From the NCBI RefSeq assembly GCF_004025325.1, contig NZ_RSFE01000002.1, positions 310,001 to 374,000 on the forward strand: a DNA stretch of 64,000 bases. Reading direction: 5' to 3'. The stretch comes from Pseudidiomarina gelatinasegens (lineage in GTDB: Bacteria; Pseudomonadota; Gammaproteobacteria; Enterobacterales; Alteromonadaceae). Of the stretch, positions 49,303 to 59,189 are shown in pieces (positions within the stretch are counted from its first letter, which is position 1; each line of letters opens with the position of its first letter). A program made the position numbers and the translations under genes. The notes beneath the pieces were generated by a model. The model was not told the origin of the DNA. It did no database searches and saw only the letters and a list, made by a program, of their open reading frames with translations.

Positions 49303-49740
49303 TTACTTAGCCCCATACACGTGTTGTGCGCGCTGCACAAAAGCGTCAACCATGCGACTTTGTAATTCATTGAATATTTTTCCAAACGCCATACCCAATA
49401 AACGGTTCGCGAATTCGAACTCAAGCTTCAGCACAATTTTGCAGGCATTCTCATCCAGCGCATGAAAACTCCAACCGCCCCGTAAATATTGAAACGGCCC
49501 GTCAACCAGTTCCATACCAATGCGCTGAAAGGGTTCAAGGGTATTGCGCGTGGTGAACGACTTACTGATACCTGCTTTACTGATATCCAAGCGCGCCACT
49601 TTGCTGGTTTCGTCGCTTTCCAGCACGCTCGCAGTGCGGCAACCAGGTACAAATTCAGGATAAGAATCGATATCGTTCACCAATGCATACATCTGCGCGT
49701 CACTATATGGCACCAAAGCACTGCGTTCTATCGTTGGCAT
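49303..49740 (-). CDS. ratA: RatA / COQ10-like START-domain protein
   Basis: A 145-residue START/SRPBCC protein. N-terminal [31 protein letters not shown] (about 5-35) is the ubiquinone-binding COQ10 signature; the E. coli relative was reported to block 70S formation as a toxin, but the conserved role is probably ubiquinone chaperoning. GAGGA precedes the ATG. A TATCAT (reverse of 49782-49787) is a candidate -10. It is divergent from smpB, as in many relatives. Confidence 0.9.
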   Translation of the reverse strand: MPTIERSALVPYSDAQMYALVNDIDSYPEFVPGCRTASVLESDETSKVARLDISKAGISKSFTTRNTLEPFQRIGMELVDGPFQYLRGGWSFHALDENACKIVLKLEFEFANRLLGMAFGKIFNELQSRMVDAFVQRAQHVYGAK

Positions 49741-49890
49741 CGACTTCCTCGTTTCGTACGGGTTTCGTAAAAATGATCGGCATGATAGCGCATTTCCTAA
49801 CCCGATTCACCCTCTCAAACACGCCATATGCCCTGTTTGGATAACGCAACAAATTGCGCATAAACAAATTTTATTTTGCCGCGTCATCGG

Positions 49891-49896
49891 TATAAT
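49891..49896 (+). promoter_or_regulatory. -10 box directly in front of smpB (leaderless candidate)
   Basis: A perfect TATAAT ends only 7 bp before the smpB ATG (49904), so transcription would begin at or within a base or two of the start codon. No Shine-Dalgarno sequence precedes the ATG. A -35 match is weak (TTTTAT, 49869-49874). Confidence 0.5.
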
Positions 49897-49903
49897 ACGC
49901 CGC

Positions 49904-50383
49904 ATGAGCAAAACTAAAAAAAATCAGAATTCAAATACCATCGCGCTAAACAAAAAAGCGCGCCACGAATATTTCCTCGAAGACAAATTTGAGGCGGGTG
50001 TAGCCCTGCAAGGCTGGGAAGTTAAAAGCATTCGGGCCGGCAAGGTTAATATTAGCGATACCTACGTGATCATTAAGGACGGTGAGGCCTATTTGTTGGG
50101 CGCTCAAATTCAACCCCTTTTATCCGCTTCAAGTCATGTTGTGTGCGACCCTGAGCGTACCCGCAAACTGCTTTTGAAAAAGCGTGAGCTCGACAAGCTT
50201 ATCGGGGCCAGTGAGCGCGAAGGCTACTCCATTGTCGCCACCGCCATGTATTGGAAAAAGCATTTAGTTAAGCTTGAAATTTACCTGGCAAAAGGTAAAA
50301 AAGCGCATGACAAACGCGACACCATTAAAGACCGTGACTGGCAGCGCCAAAAAGCCCGCATTATGAAGCACAATGTGCGTTGA
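49904..50383 (+). CDS. smpB: SsrA-binding protein SmpB
   Basis: Binds tmRNA and brings it to stalled ribosomes for trans-translation. The 159 residues match E. coli SmpB (160): the OB-fold [39 protein letters not shown] (about 18-56), [13 protein letters not shown] (about 81-93), and the C-terminal tail [18 protein letters not shown] that enters the mRNA channel. The ATG at 49904 fits the family start. No ssrA gene is seen in the window. A trp promoter begins in its stop codon. Confidence 0.96.
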   Translation: MSKTKKNQNSNTIALNKKARHEYFLEDKFEAGVALQGWEVKSIRAGKVNISDTYVIIKDGEAYLLGAQIQPLLSASSHVVCDPERTRKLLLKKRELDKLIGASEREGYSIVATAMYWKKHLVKLEIYLAKGKKAHDKRDTIKDRDWQRQKARIMKHNVR

Positions 50384-50408
50384 CATTATGCTTAAATCGC
50401 GATAAGTT
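50380..50408 (+). promoter_or_regulatory. trp operon promoter
   Basis: A perfect TTGACA (50380-50385) starts in the last codon of smpB; 17 bp on is TAAGTT (50403-50408), a weak -10. TATACA at 50421-50426 is another -10 candidate. I looked for a TrpR-type operator palindrome here and did not see one. Confidence 0.5.
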
Positions 50409-50453
50409 CTTCGCATCGTTTATACAAGTTCACATCCTTTAAAGGAAACACAC

Positions 50454-50516
50454 GTGCAAACAGTTACGCAACAGACTCAACTAGTAAAAAACTGGTGGTG
50501 GCATTTCCCAAGCTAG
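50454..50516 (+). CDS. trpL: trp operon leader peptide
   Basis: A 20-residue leader, MQTVTQQTQLVKNWWWHFPS, starting at a GTG with AAGGA 7 nt upstream and ending in TAG at 50516. Codons 14-16 (50493-50501) are three consecutive Trp codons. It ends inside the attenuator's segment 2, so ribosome position on these codons sets the fold. Confidence 0.93.
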   Translation: MQTVTQQTQLVKNWWWHFPS

Positions 50517-50581
50517 CGGGCGATGCATCTGTGCGTGTGTGACACGTTTGATAAAACCCGCTTCGATAAGCGGGTTTTTTT
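50501..50581 (+). promoter_or_regulatory. trp transcription attenuator with terminator
   Basis: Three mutually exclusive structures can be drawn. 1:2: GCATTTCCC (50501-50509) with GGGCGATGC (50518-50526), over the last Trp codon. 2:3 antiterminator: AGCGGG (50515-50520) with CCCGCT (50557-50562). 3:4 terminator: AAAACCCGCTT (50553-50563) with AAGCGGGTTTT (50568-50578), loop CGAT, then T to 50581. When Trp is scarce the ribosome stalls on the WWW codons, breaking 1:2 and favouring 2:3 read-through. The 95 bp from here to trpE hold only a small AAGTT/AACTT hairpin. Confidence 0.9.
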
Positions 50582-50676
50582 ATGCGCGCTTATCGATACC
50601 AAGCGGTCTTTAAAAGTTATACAACTTGATAGACAAATGATATCGAAATAACACTCAACAGTGAGAGTAGAAACGC

Positions 50677-52269
50677 GTGGATATTATTGAGAAACCCGGT
50701 TATCTAACCAGCTTGCGCATGAAACTGCCCTATCAGGCAGACACCTTGGCGTTGTATCAACGCCTGTGCGGCCCTAATCAGCATAGTTTATTGCTTGATT
50801 CGGCTGAAATTCAGTCGCGCCAAAACTTAAAAAGCTTGGTCATGGTGAATGCGGCCGTGCAATTTACCTGTCAGCAGCAAACTGTGACCATTCAAGCGCT
50901 AACACCAAATGGTGAGGCGCTGCTGCCATGGTTAGCAGAGCAACTGAGTCCGCTGTGCGAATTGACCCAGCAAGCTCAGCAATTAGTTTGTGAATTTGCG
51001 CCCCCACCTTCTGGCTGCGATGAAGATACGCGCTTGCGCGCAGCCAGTAACATCGAGCCGTTGCGCATAGTGCAAACCCAACTGCAACAAAAAACGCAAC
51101 ATGGCCAGCCACACCCCATGGCGATTTTCCTCGGGGGTGTGTTTGCCTATGATTATGTGGCCAGCTTTGAACAGCTGCCGGATGTTGCTGAGGGCGAGAA
51201 TAACTGCCCTGACTATCAATTTTATCTAGCTGAAACCTTACTGGTTATCGACCATCAACAGCGCACCACAGAATTGTTAGCGAGCTTGATCAGCGGTCCA
51301 CAAAGCGAAGACTATTATGCGCAAATAGCCCTGCAGGTTGGGCATATTGCAGCGCTGTGTCAGTTGCCACCAGTGCAAAAACCGGTAGCCAGCCAAACCT
51401 GTTCCAACGAACTCAAAGTAAGCCCGAGCGCCGCGGATTTTGCCCGTCAGGTATTGGATTTGAAAGAACACATCAGTGCGGGCGATATATTCCAAGTGGT
51501 TCCATCGCGCCGCTTTCAGTTAAGCTGCCGCGATAGCTTGCAGGCCTACGCCGAACTCAAAAAGGCCAATCCGTCACCCTACATGTTTTTCCTGCGTACC
51601 GATAAATTTGAATTGTTCGGTGCCTCACCGGAATCCGCCTTAAAGTATACCGCGGCAACCAACCAAGTTGAGCTGTACCCAATTGCCGGTACCCGGCCGC
51701 GTGGCAAAGATAGCCAAGGCCGCATTCATCCAGACCTGGATAGCCGACTTGAGTTGGAATTACGGCTTGATCAAAAGGAACTGGCCGAACACATGATGCT
51801 GGTAGATTTAGCCCGTAACGACTTAGCCCGTATTGCCGAACCGGGCACCCGTTACGTCGCTGACTTGTTGCAGGTTGACCGGTATTCGCACGTGATGCAC
51901 TTGGTTTCACGTGTGGTTGCCCAATTAGCTGACGACCTTGATGCATTACACGCCTATCGCGCCTGCATGAACATGGGCACTCTGGTTGGAGCCCCGAAAA
52001 TTAGTGCCGCAACGCTTATTCGTAACGTCGAACAACAACGCCGTGGCAGTTATGGCGGTGCCGTTGGTTACTTGAATAGTGCCGGCGATATGGACACCTG
52101 CATTGTCATTCGCTCTGCCTTTGTACGTGACGGTATTGCTACCATTCAAGCCGGTGCCGGCGTGGTGCATGACTCAGACCCTGCCGCAGAAGTGGCCGAA
52201 ACAGAAAACAAAGCGCGGGCAGTCATTGAAGCAATACGCGCAGCCAATCAGCCTGCGGAGGTAAACTAA
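50677..52269 (+). CDS. trpE: Anthranilate synthase component I
   Basis: Converts chorismate and ammonia (from TrpG) to anthranilate. The 530 residues include the Trp feedback pocket LLLDSAEI (38-45, equivalent to the LLES site of enteric TrpE) and the C-terminal chorismate-binding domain (IAGTRPRGKDSQGR near 333, ELRLDQKELAEHMMLVDLARNDLARIAEPG near 365, IQAGAGVVHDSDPAAEVAETENKARA near 493). The start is a GTG at 50677 with a GAG-type site. First structural gene behind the attenuator; trpG follows after 1 bp. Confidence 0.96.
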   Translation: MDIIEKPGYLTSLRMKLPYQADTLALYQRLCGPNQHSLLLDSAEIQSRQNLKSLVMVNAAVQFTCQQQTVTIQALTPNGEALLPWLAEQLSPLCELTQQAQQLVCEFAPPPSGCDEDTRLRAASNIEPLRIVQTQLQQKTQHGQPHPMAIFLGGVFAYDYVASFEQLPDVAEGENNCPDYQFYLAETLLVIDHQQRTTELLASLISGPQSEDYYAQIALQVGHIAALCQLPPVQKPVASQTCSNELKVSPSAADFARQVLDLKEHISAGDIFQVVPSRRFQLSCRDSLQAYAELKKANPSPYMFFLRTDKFELFGASPESALKYTAATNQVELYPIAGTRPRGKDSQGRIHPDLDSRLELELRLDQKELAEHMMLVDLARNDLARIAEPGTRYVADLLQVDRYSHVMHLVSRVVAQLADDLDALHAYRACMNMGTLVGAPKISAATLIRNVEQQRRGSYGGAVGYLNSAGDMDTCIVIRSAFVRDGIATIQAGAGVVHDSDPAAEVAETENKARAVIEAIRAANQPAEVN

Positions 52270-52270
52270 T

Positions 52271-52900
52271 ATGACATCTGCCTCACTTAGCGTTGCAAAA
52301 AACACGCCTGATCGCATCGTACTGCTCGATAATTTTGACTCGTTCAGCTACAACTTGGTGGATGAGTTACGCCAACTGGGTTACCCGCTGGTTATTTATC
52401 GCAATGACATTGCTGCGCAAACGTTAATCGACAGCATGCGCGAGTACCCAGGCCGCCAACTGCTTTGTCTATCCCCAGGCCCTGGCCACCCGGCACAGTC
52501 CGGTAACCTATTAGAACTGATCCAATTAGCGCAAGGCGAGTATCCTATGCTAGGTATTTGTCTTGGTTTCCAAGCGTTGATTCATGCAGCTGGTGGCGAT
52601 ATTGACCGGTGTCACGAAACTGTACATGGCAAAAAAGCATTGATTGAAACACGCCCGCACCCAATGTTTGAAGAGCTCAGCAACCCACTTACGGTCGCGC
52701 GCTATCATTCGCTGTGCGGCTACCGCTTGCCCGATACCATCAAAGTGCTCGCGTCAACAGGTGCTATCCCCATGGCTGCAGAGTTCAGTGCGTACCAAGC
52801 GATAGGCTTTCAGTTTCACCCTGAATCCATTTTAACCAGCCATGGCAGCCAGCTGTTAGCACAAACCGTGGCCTACCTGTTTAAGCAGTACGGGAGTTAA
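52271..52900 (+). CDS. trpG: Anthranilate synthase component II (glutamine amidotransferase)
   Basis: Supplies ammonia from glutamine to TrpE. The 209-residue class I amidotransferase has nucleophile Cys97 (MLGICLGFQAL) and the His-Glu pair in GFQFHPESILTSHG (about 178-191), plus the LLDNFDSFSYNLVDEL start (18-33). It is a stand-alone TrpG, not the TrpGD fusion seen in E. coli. No obvious separate pabA-type context. Stop TAA overlaps the first ATG of trpD. Confidence 0.95.
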   Translation: MTSASLSVAKNTPDRIVLLDNFDSFSYNLVDELRQLGYPLVIYRNDIAAQTLIDSMREYPGRQLLCLSPGPGHPAQSGNLLELIQLAQGEYPMLGICLGFQALIHAAGGDIDRCHETVHGKKALIETRPHPMFEELSNPLTVARYHSLCGYRLPDTIKVLASTGAIPMAAEFSAYQAIGFQFHPESILTSHGSQLLAQTVAYLFKQYGS

Positions 52901-52902
52901 TG

Positions 52903-53907
52903 ATGCAAACACTTAATGCCTTACTGAATGGCGAAGCACTCACGCTAGAGCAAGCCGAGAAGCTTTTTGATCACTTAGTAAAAGGCGAACTCAATGATAT
53001 TCAGATAACGGCCGCACTGATTGCCATGAAGCTACGCGGCGAACAGCCTCCCGAAATGGCAGGCGCAGCGCAAGCCTTGCGCCGCGCGGCAAAGCCGTTT
53101 CAACGCCCGCAACGGCCGGTAATTGACAGCTGTGGCACCGGTGGCGATGGCAGCAACACCATGAACATCTCCACCACCGCAGCATTGGTTGCGGCAAGTA
53201 TGGGCCTCACCGTTGCCAAACATGGCAACCGCAGTGTGTCATCGCGCTCAGGTTCGGCCGACGTACTCGAAAGTCTCGGGCTGTCTGTTACACAAGACCC
53301 CGCAATTGCTGAACAGCAACTGGACGATTATAACTTTTGCTTCTTATTCGCACCGCACTACCACCCCGGCATTCGGTATGCGATGCCAAGCCGCCAAACG
53401 TTAAAAACGCGCACCCTCTTTAATTTACTTGGCCCGCTGGTGAACCCAGCCCGCCCTGATGCTCAAGTTTTAGGCGTATATGACCCAAGCTGGTGCCGCC
53501 CCATGGCCGAGACCCTGCGCCTATTAGGTTGCCAACGGGCCATGGTAGTGCACGGTTCCGGGCTTGACGAAATTGCCTTGCATGGCCCAACCCATGTGGT
53601 TGAATTGCGCGATGGTGAGCTGCACGAGTACACCCTAACCCCAGCAGATTTTGGTGTCACTGAAGCCAGTGTGGCCGAACTTGCCGGAGGTGACGCTGAC
53701 TTTAACGCACAATTGTTGCAACAGGTGCTGGCAGGCAAAGCCACCGCCGCGCAGCACAACGCCATAGCCGTGACAGTGGCTGCCATGTTGTATGTTACCG
53801 ATCAATTCAGTGACCTACGCCAAGCAACCAGCGCTGTGCTCGAGCACTTAGCGGCTGGCACTGCGCTTGAGCATTTACATAAATTGCAGGAGTTTAACCG
53901 TGGCTGA
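52903..53907 (+). CDS. trpD: Anthranilate phosphoribosyltransferase
   Basis: Joins anthranilate with PRPP. The 334 residues match, with the PRPP glycine loop DSCGTGGDGSNTMNIST (about 75-91), KHGNRSVSSRSGSADVLE (about 106-123) and FNLLGPLVNPA (about 168-178). Two adjacent ATGs exist; the one at 52900 overlaps the trpG stop, the one at 52903 has GGGAG 6 nt away and is preferred. It overlaps trpCF by 8 bp. Confidence 0.95.
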   Translation: MQTLNALLNGEALTLEQAEKLFDHLVKGELNDIQITAALIAMKLRGEQPPEMAGAAQALRRAAKPFQRPQRPVIDSCGTGGDGSNTMNISTTAALVAASMGLTVAKHGNRSVSSRSGSADVLESLGLSVTQDPAIAEQQLDDYNFCFLFAPHYHPGIRYAMPSRQTLKTRTLFNLLGPLVNPARPDAQVLGVYDPSWCRPMAETLRLLGCQRAMVVHGSGLDEIALHGPTHVVELRDGELHEYTLTPADFGVTEASVAELAGGDADFNAQLLQQVLAGKATAAQHNAIAVTVAAMLYVTDQFSDLRQATSAVLEHLAAGTALEHLHKLQEFNRG

Positions 53908-55321
53908 TTCCGCATCCGTACTTGAAACTATTGTTGCCGCGCGCCGTGAACGTATCGCTGAGCAATTGGCTGAATTGGATCTTAAGCAGATTCAAGCCAA
54001 CCTCACACCCAGCCGTCGCAGCCTACACAAAGCCTTAGCACAGCCACGTGCGAGCTTTATTTTAGAATGCAAAAAAGCATCACCTTCGAAAGGATTAATT
54101 CGTCCAGACTTTAATCCAGTCAGCCTGGCGCAAACCTATAGCCGCTATGCCGATGCGATTTCAGTGCTAACCGAGCCGGACTACTTTCAGGGTGACTTTC
54201 GCTATCTTGCCGCGGTAAGTGCTGCGGTTAGCCAGCCGGTTTTATGCAAAGACTTCATTGTCATGCCCGAGCAAGTGGTACTCGCCCGTCATTTTGGCGC
54301 CGACGCCATTTTGCTGATGCTGTCGATTTTAACCGACGACACCTATCAGCAACTTGCTACCCTAGCCGAAGAACTGAAACTAGACGTGCTCACGGAAGTT
54401 GCCACGGAGCAAGAACTGGATAGAGCGCTGCGCCTGAAGGCAAAAATAATTGGGATTAATAACCGCAACTTGCACGATCTAACTATCGACCCACAACGTA
54501 GTATTGAAATGAGTCAGCGCATTCCAAGCGATGTGTTGGTGGTGGCAGAGTCTGGTTATGAAACACATAGCCAAGTAGCCGCTACGGCGCCCTTTGTTGA
54601 CGGATTTTTAATTGGCAGCGCGTTATCGAAACAAGCAAACGTGGACCAAGCCTGCCGTGAACTCATCTATGGTGAACACAAAGTTTGTGGTTTAACTGAA
54701 CCGGCGGATGCCATGGCCGTTCGCGCAGCTGGGGCTGCATACGGTGGGCTAATATTTGTTGGCCATTCACCACGCTTTGTCACCAGTGAACAAGCCCAGC
54801 AAATCGTCGCCGCTGAGCCTAATCTTGCCTTTGTTGGCGTATTTGCGGACCAGCCGCTAACCCAGGTGGCACAAACCGCACAGCAACTGAACTTGGCCGT
54901 GGTGCAATTACACGGACAAGAAGACATTGACTATATCAGCGAGTTACGCAAAGCCCTGCCCGCACATACCAAGGTGTGGAAGGCAGTTGGCGTTGATGAG
55001 CCGCTGGTACTACCGCAATTGGAAGTCGACGCCTTCCTACTGGATAACCGCTTCGGTGGCAGTGGTCAGCCGTTTGATTGGGCATTGCTCGAAGGGCTAA
55101 GTGCCGCACAGCGTAGCCAGTGTATTTTGGCCGGCGGCTTAAGCTTAGAGAATTTGCCAGCCGCGCTGGCAACTGGGGTAACGCGCCTTGATGTAAACTC
55201 TGGTGTGGAGTATGCCAAGGGCCGTAAAGACGCCGGTAAAATCATTGCACTTTTTGAATCCATTCGCACTTACGGAAAAACCAATGACCGCACGCACCAA
55301 GGTCAGGAGGCAGTATCATGA
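53900..55321 (+). CDS. trpCF: Bifunctional indole-3-glycerol phosphate synthase / phosphoribosylanthranilate isomerase
   Basis: Two fused TIM barrels of 473 residues. TrpC covers about 1-255 ([15 protein letters not shown] near 53-67, [13 protein letters not shown] near 114-126, [12 protein letters not shown] near 184-195, [10 protein letters not shown]). TrpF runs from about 256 ([58 protein letters not shown]). The TrpC-TrpF fusion is typical of gammaproteobacteria. The frame opens at 53867, but the GTG at 53900 has AGGAG 7 nt upstream and is chosen; it overlaps trpD by 8 bp and trpB by 4 bp. Confidence 0.95.
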   Translation: MADSASVLETIVAARRERIAEQLAELDLKQIQANLTPSRRSLHKALAQPRASFILECKKASPSKGLIRPDFNPVSLAQTYSRYADAISVLTEPDYFQGDFRYLAAVSAAVSQPVLCKDFIVMPEQVVLARHFGADAILLMLSILTDDTYQQLATLAEELKLDVLTEVATEQELDRALRLKAKIIGINNRNLHDLTIDPQRSIEMSQRIPSDVLVVAESGYETHSQVAATAPFVDGFLIGSALSKQANVDQACRELIYGEHKVCGLTEPADAMAVRAAGAAYGGLIFVGHSPRFVTSEQAQQIVAAEPNLAFVGVFADQPLTQVAQTAQQLNLAVVQLHGQEDIDYISELRKALPAHTKVWKAVGVDEPLVLPQLEVDAFLLDNRFGGSGQPFDWALLEGLSAAQRSQCILAGGLSLENLPAALATGVTRLDVNSGVEYAKGRKDAGKIIALFESIRTYGKTNDRTHQGQEAVS

Positions 55322-56523
55322 GTACCCAACCACAAAAACTTTCAGCTTACTTTGGTGATTTTGGCGGGCAATTTGTGCCAGAAATATTGCTCCCCGCGCT
55401 TGATCAACTTGAGCAAGCATTTATTGATGCACAAAATGACCCCGCCTTTCAGGCTGAGTTTTTTGATTTATTAAAGAACTACTTGGGCCGTCCAACGCCG
55501 TTGTCACTTTGCCGCAACTTGCCGCTAACGTCGCCGAATGGAACGAAAATATACCTTAAACGCGAAGATCTTCTGCATGGCGGTGCACACAAAACCAACC
55601 AAGTACTCGGCCAAGCGCTACTCGCTAAGCGCATGGGCAAAAATCGCATTATTGCCGAAACGGGCGCGGGACAGCATGGCACCGCAACTGCATTGGCCTG
55701 CGCATTGCTTGGCCTTGAGTGCATTATCTATATGGGCGCCAAGGACGTTGCCCGCCAACAGCCGAATGTATTTCGTATGGAATTAATGGGCGCCAAAGTG
55801 GTACCCGTTGATTCAGGTAGCGGCACGTTGAAAGATGCCGTTAACGAGGCTATGCGCGACTGGACCGCGAGCTACAGCACCACCCATTACTTGTTGGGTA
55901 CCGCAGCGGGTCCGCATCCATTCCCAACCATTGTTCGTGAGTTTCACCGGATGATCGGAGCCGAAGCCAAGGCACAAATTCTTGAACGCATTGGTCGCTT
56001 ACCCGACGAAGTTATTGCGTGTGTCGGTGGGGGCTCCAATGCCATTGGTATGTTTGCCGAGTTTATTGACGAAACCGGCGTAGAATTGGTCGGCGTTGAA
56101 CCAGCTGGTAAAGGCGTTCACACCCATGAACATGGCGCCACCTTAGCCGCCGGTAAACCAGGTATATTACACGGTTGCCGTTCGTTCTTAATGCAAACCG
56201 ACGAAGGTCAAATTGAAGAAAGCTATTCGGTTTCAGCGGGGCTGGATTACCCCGGTGTGGGCCCGCAACATGCTCATTTACGTGAAATCGGCCGTGCACG
56301 TTACGAATCAGTCACGGACACCGAGGCACTTGAAGCATTTAAACTGCTGGCTCAACATGAAGGCATTATTCCCGCGCTTGAGTCTGCCCACGCATTGGCT
56401 TATGCGTTGCGCCGAGCAGCGGAGTCAGATGCGCCAGAAGTGTTGTTGTTAAATCTATCTGGGCGTGGCGATAAAGACATTGATCACGTGCGCCGTATCT
56501 TTGCACAGGGAGAGCAAGCATGA
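55318..56523 (+). CDS. trpB: Tryptophan synthase beta subunit
   Basis: PLP enzyme joining indole with serine. The 401 residues match, with the PLP Lys92 in [12 protein letters not shown], catalytic EtgAGQHG loop ([13 protein letters not shown], about 114-126) and phosphate cup [10 protein letters not shown] (about 235-244). It overlaps trpCF (ATGA) and trpA by 4 bp, so translation of the three is coupled and subunits are made in equal amounts. Confidence 0.97.
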   Translation: MSTQPQKLSAYFGDFGGQFVPEILLPALDQLEQAFIDAQNDPAFQAEFFDLLKNYLGRPTPLSLCRNLPLTSPNGTKIYLKREDLLHGGAHKTNQVLGQALLAKRMGKNRIIAETGAGQHGTATALACALLGLECIIYMGAKDVARQQPNVFRMELMGAKVVPVDSGSGTLKDAVNEAMRDWTASYSTTHYLLGTAAGPHPFPTIVREFHRMIGAEAKAQILERIGRLPDEVIACVGGGSNAIGMFAEFIDETGVELVGVEPAGKGVHTHEHGATLAAGKPGILHGCRSFLMQTDEGQIEESYSVSAGLDYPGVGPQHAHLREIGRARYESVTDTEALEAFKLLAQHEGIIPALESAHALAYALRRAAESDAPEVLLLNLSGRGDKDIDHVRRIFAQGEQA

Positions 56524-57329
56524 GCCGTTACGAAAACCTTTTCAACAACTTGCAGCAAGCCAACCAAGGCGCATTCGTGCCCTTCGTGACGCTGGGCGAT
56601 CCAACGCCCGAGTTGAGCTTAAAAGTTATTGAAGCGTTAATTGCGGGCGGCGCCGATGCACTTGAACTGGGTTTACCATTTTCTGATCCGGTTGCGGATG
56701 GCCCCACCATTCAACAAGCAAACATTCGCGCATTGGCTGCGGGTACCCGTATCAGTGATGCGTTCGACATTATCGAAACCATCCGCGCCCGACACCCTGA
56801 CCTGCCGATAGGTTTATTGGTTTATGCAAATCTAGTCGTCAGCAAGGGCTCGGATGATTTTTACCAACGCTGTGCAAAGGCTGGCGTCGACTCGGTGCTA
56901 ATTGCCGATGTTCCGGTTCGCGAAGGCATTCCTTTTGGTGAAGCTGCCAAAAAGCATGGCATTGCGCCAATTTATATCGCACCGCCTGACGCTTCGGAAA
57001 CAACCCTCGAGCGGGTTGCAGCGAATAGCCAAGGCTATGTGTATTTGTTGAGTCGTGCGGGAGTAACCGGTGCTGACACACAAATGCAAGCACCTGCCAC
57101 CGAGATCATCAAGCTGCTGAAGGCACACCATAGTGCGCCACCGCTGCTCGGTTTCGGTATTGCCACGCCAGAACACGTGCGCGCTGCAATTGAATCAGGT
57201 GCCGCAGGGGCAATTTGTGGCTCGGCCATTGTGCGTATTATTGAGCAGTACCAACACAATGAAGCCGAACTCACTGCGCACCTGGAAAGTTTTGTGCGCA
57301 CTATGAAGAAGGCAACAAACAATCCTTAA
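56520..57329 (+). CDS. trpA: Tryptophan synthase alpha subunit
   Basis: Cleaves indole-3-glycerol phosphate to indole and glyceraldehyde 3-phosphate. The 269 residues keep both catalytic acids, Glu49 ([10 protein letters not shown]) and Asp60 (VADGPTIQ), and the phosphate loop [29 protein letters not shown] (about 212-240). Last gene of the operon. A hairpin, TTAAGTGCC (57326-57334) with GGTACTTAA (57348-57356), covers its stop but has no T-tract; it may only stabilise the mRNA end. The last 29 bp overlap the convergent yfcH-like gene. Confidence 0.97.
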   Translation: MSRYENLFNNLQQANQGAFVPFVTLGDPTPELSLKVIEALIAGGADALELGLPFSDPVADGPTIQQANIRALAAGTRISDAFDIIETIRARHPDLPIGLLVYANLVVSKGSDDFYQRCAKAGVDSVLIADVPVREGIPFGEAAKKHGIAPIYIAPPDASETTLERVAANSQGYVYLLSRAGVTGADTQMQAPATEIIKLLKAHHSAPPLLGFGIATPEHVRAAIESGAAGAICGSAIVRIIEQYQHNEAELTAHLESFVRTMKKATNNP

Positions 57330-58206
57330 GTGCCGTCTCAAGCTGTGGGTACTTAAACTGATAACCGGCCTGTTGCAAACGCTCAGGCAACACCAACTGG
57401 CCGGTTAGTAGCATCTGTGACATCTCACCCAGCATTAACTTCAATGCCCACGCGGGTACCCGCATAAAATGCGACTTGCGCAGCACGCGCGCTAACGTTT
57501 TACTGAACTCTTCTTGCGCTACAGGTTGCGGTGCGGTGGCATTAAATATGCCCTGCGCTTGTTCGTGCTGCAGTAAAAACAGAATAATGCCGACCATGTC
57601 GTCTAAATGAACCCAGCTAAAGCCTTGCTTACCGTGCCCTAGCGGGCCACCTAACCCTAACAGGTAAGGCGGTAGCATCTTTTTCAATGCACCCCCTTCA
57701 GGCGCTAAAACCACGCCGGTGCGTAACACACACACACGCGTTTTTTCAGACTGTGCCGCAAGCGCTAAGCGCTCCCACTCAGCACATAAATGATGCGCAA
57801 AATCGTCCGCTTCTACCTTAGTCGCTTCGGTGACTGGCGTCTCACCCTGTGCTCCGTAATAGCCAATTGCCGAGCCACTGATAAACACCTGCGGTGGCTG
57901 CGCCGCATTTTGCATACGTTCGGTAAGCTTGCGGGTAATGTTCCAACGACTTTGCTCAATACGTAACTTTTGACGCGAACTCCAGCGCTTATCCGCAATA
58001 CCCTCACCTTGCAGGTTAATCACGCCATAAAAGTCACTTAATTCAGATATTTCATCCAAGCTTTTGACCACATGAACGCTATTACCAAGGCGCTCTAGCG
58101 CCCGTTGCGGATTGCGGCTAATTACCGTCACCTGATAATCATTCACAAGATGAGGGATCAGCGCCGACCCAATAAGTCCTGTTCCGCCCGTAATTAATAA
58201 TTTCAT
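57301..58206 (-). CDS. yfcH: TIGR01777 family SDR / NAD-dependent epimerase-like (YfcH)
   Basis: Extended SDR-like protein of 301 residues: nucleotide loop [18 protein letters not shown] (3-20), YYG ([10 protein letters not shown], about 110-119) in the active-site region, and the C-terminal DUF1731 domain (from about 245, [15 protein letters not shown]...[22 protein letters not shown]). Substrate and role unknown; relatives are linked to cell division or UV stress only by name. It is divergent from yciB with 117 bp between, and its 3' end overlaps trpA. Confidence 0.88.
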   Translation of the reverse strand: MKLLITGGTGLIGSALIPHLVNDYQVTVISRNPQRALERLGNSVHVVKSLDEISELSDFYGVINLQGEGIADKRWSSRQKLRIEQSRWNITRKLTERMQNAAQPPQVFISGSAIGYYGAQGETPVTEATKVEADDFAHHLCAEWERLALAAQSEKTRVCVLRTGVVLAPEGGALKKMLPPYLLGLGGPLGHGKQGFSWVHLDDMVGIILFLLQHEQAQGIFNATAPQPVAQEEFSKTLARVLRKSHFMRVPAWALKLMLGEMSQMLLTGQLVLPERLQQAGYQFKYPQLETALKDCLLPSS

Positions 58207-58323
58207 GCTGGCCTCTCGCTGAGTAATTTCTATAATTGATCATGTTACAGTGTAGTCATTGAATCTAGTACGTCACAAACTTTTCTGGCACACTGCTTCA
58301 ACTATCGTAAACCGGAATTCATC

Positions 58324-58878
58324 ATGCTGTTAGTGCTCGAATATTTGCCGTTAATTTTATTCTTCATTTTTTATCTGCTCGGTGACATCTTTATTGCCAC
58401 TGGGGTATTGATGATCGCCACTGTAATGCAGATTATTGGCATGAAATTCATGCGCGAACCCGTTACCCCGCGCCATTGGATTGTCATGTGGGCCGTGCTG
58501 ATATTTGGCAGCATCACACTCTTTTTACACGATGAGTGGTTCGTTAAGATCAAAGTAACCGTAATTTATGTCGCTATCGCGCTATTTTTACTAGTTGGTT
58601 TGTGGTGGAAAAAGAAAAGTCCATTACAGAGTATGCTTGGTAGCGAAATTAACTTACCTGTTTTTGCGTGGCATCGCCTTACCTATGCATGGGTAATTTT
58701 CGCCCTCAGCCTTGCCGTAATTAATGTTTACATCGCCGAAGCCATGAGCCTTGACGCATGGGTTAATTTTAAAGTGTTCGGAATTTTGGGTGCCACCCTG
58801 GTATTTAGCGTGTTTTCTGGCGCTTACATGTTTAAACATCACACCGATCGTGAAAAAGATGCAGAGGAAATTGAATAA
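58324..58878 (+). CDS. yciB: Inner membrane septation protein A (YciB)
   Basis: A 184-residue inner-membrane protein with five hydrophobic helices, starting [35 protein letters not shown], and the family blocks [18 protein letters not shown] and [25 protein letters not shown]. YciB interacts with cell-envelope elongation and division proteins in E. coli; its exact function is not settled. The stop overlaps the start of yciI (TAATG), and this yciB-yciI pairing is also found in enterics. Confidence 0.93.
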   Translation: MLLVLEYLPLILFFIFYLLGDIFIATGVLMIATVMQIIGMKFMREPVTPRHWIVMWAVLIFGSITLFLHDEWFVKIKVTVIYVAIALFLLVGLWWKKKSPLQSMLGSEINLPVFAWHRLTYAWVIFALSLAVINVYIAEAMSLDAWVNFKVFGILGATLVFSVFSGAYMFKHHTDREKDAEEIE

Positions 58879-59177
58879 TGTGGTTTGTCATTTGGGCCGA
58901 AGATGCACCAAACAGTTTAGCTGCGCGCCGCGCAACCCGTCCTGCCCATTTAGAGCGCCTCAAGCAACTGCAAGCCGATGGCCGCCTGCTGGTGGCTGGC
59001 CCATGCCCAGCTATCGCTAGTTCTGATCCCGGTGAAGCGGGTTTTACCGGCTCCATGGTCGTGGCGGAGTTTGATAGTTTAGCGGCCGCGCAAGCATGGG
59101 CCGATGCCGACCCTTATATTGCCGCTGGCGTCTACCATCAAGTAACGGTAAAACCTTATATCAAAGCCTTGCCATAA
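58878..59177 (+). CDS. yciI: YciI family protein
   Basis: A 99-residue ferredoxin-like fold dimer, all within the YCII domain: [42 protein letters not shown], then [32 protein letters not shown]. Conserved His26 and Asp101-type active-site residues (HLERL, WADADPY) have been suggested to bind a small molecule, but no reaction is known. It overlaps yciB and probably shares its message. Confidence 0.92.
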   Translation: MWFVIWAEDAPNSLAARRATRPAHLERLKQLQADGRLLVAGPCPAIASSDPGEAGFTGSMVVAEFDSLAAAQAWADADPYIAAGVYHQVTVKPYIKALP

Positions 59178-59189
59178 TATGACCAAAAT

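Noticed and set aside
50384-50453. TrpR operator in the trp promoter region
   Set aside because: No palindrome of the CTAGTT/AACTAG type spans the promoter; the AACTAGT in the leader coding sequence lacks its partner arm.
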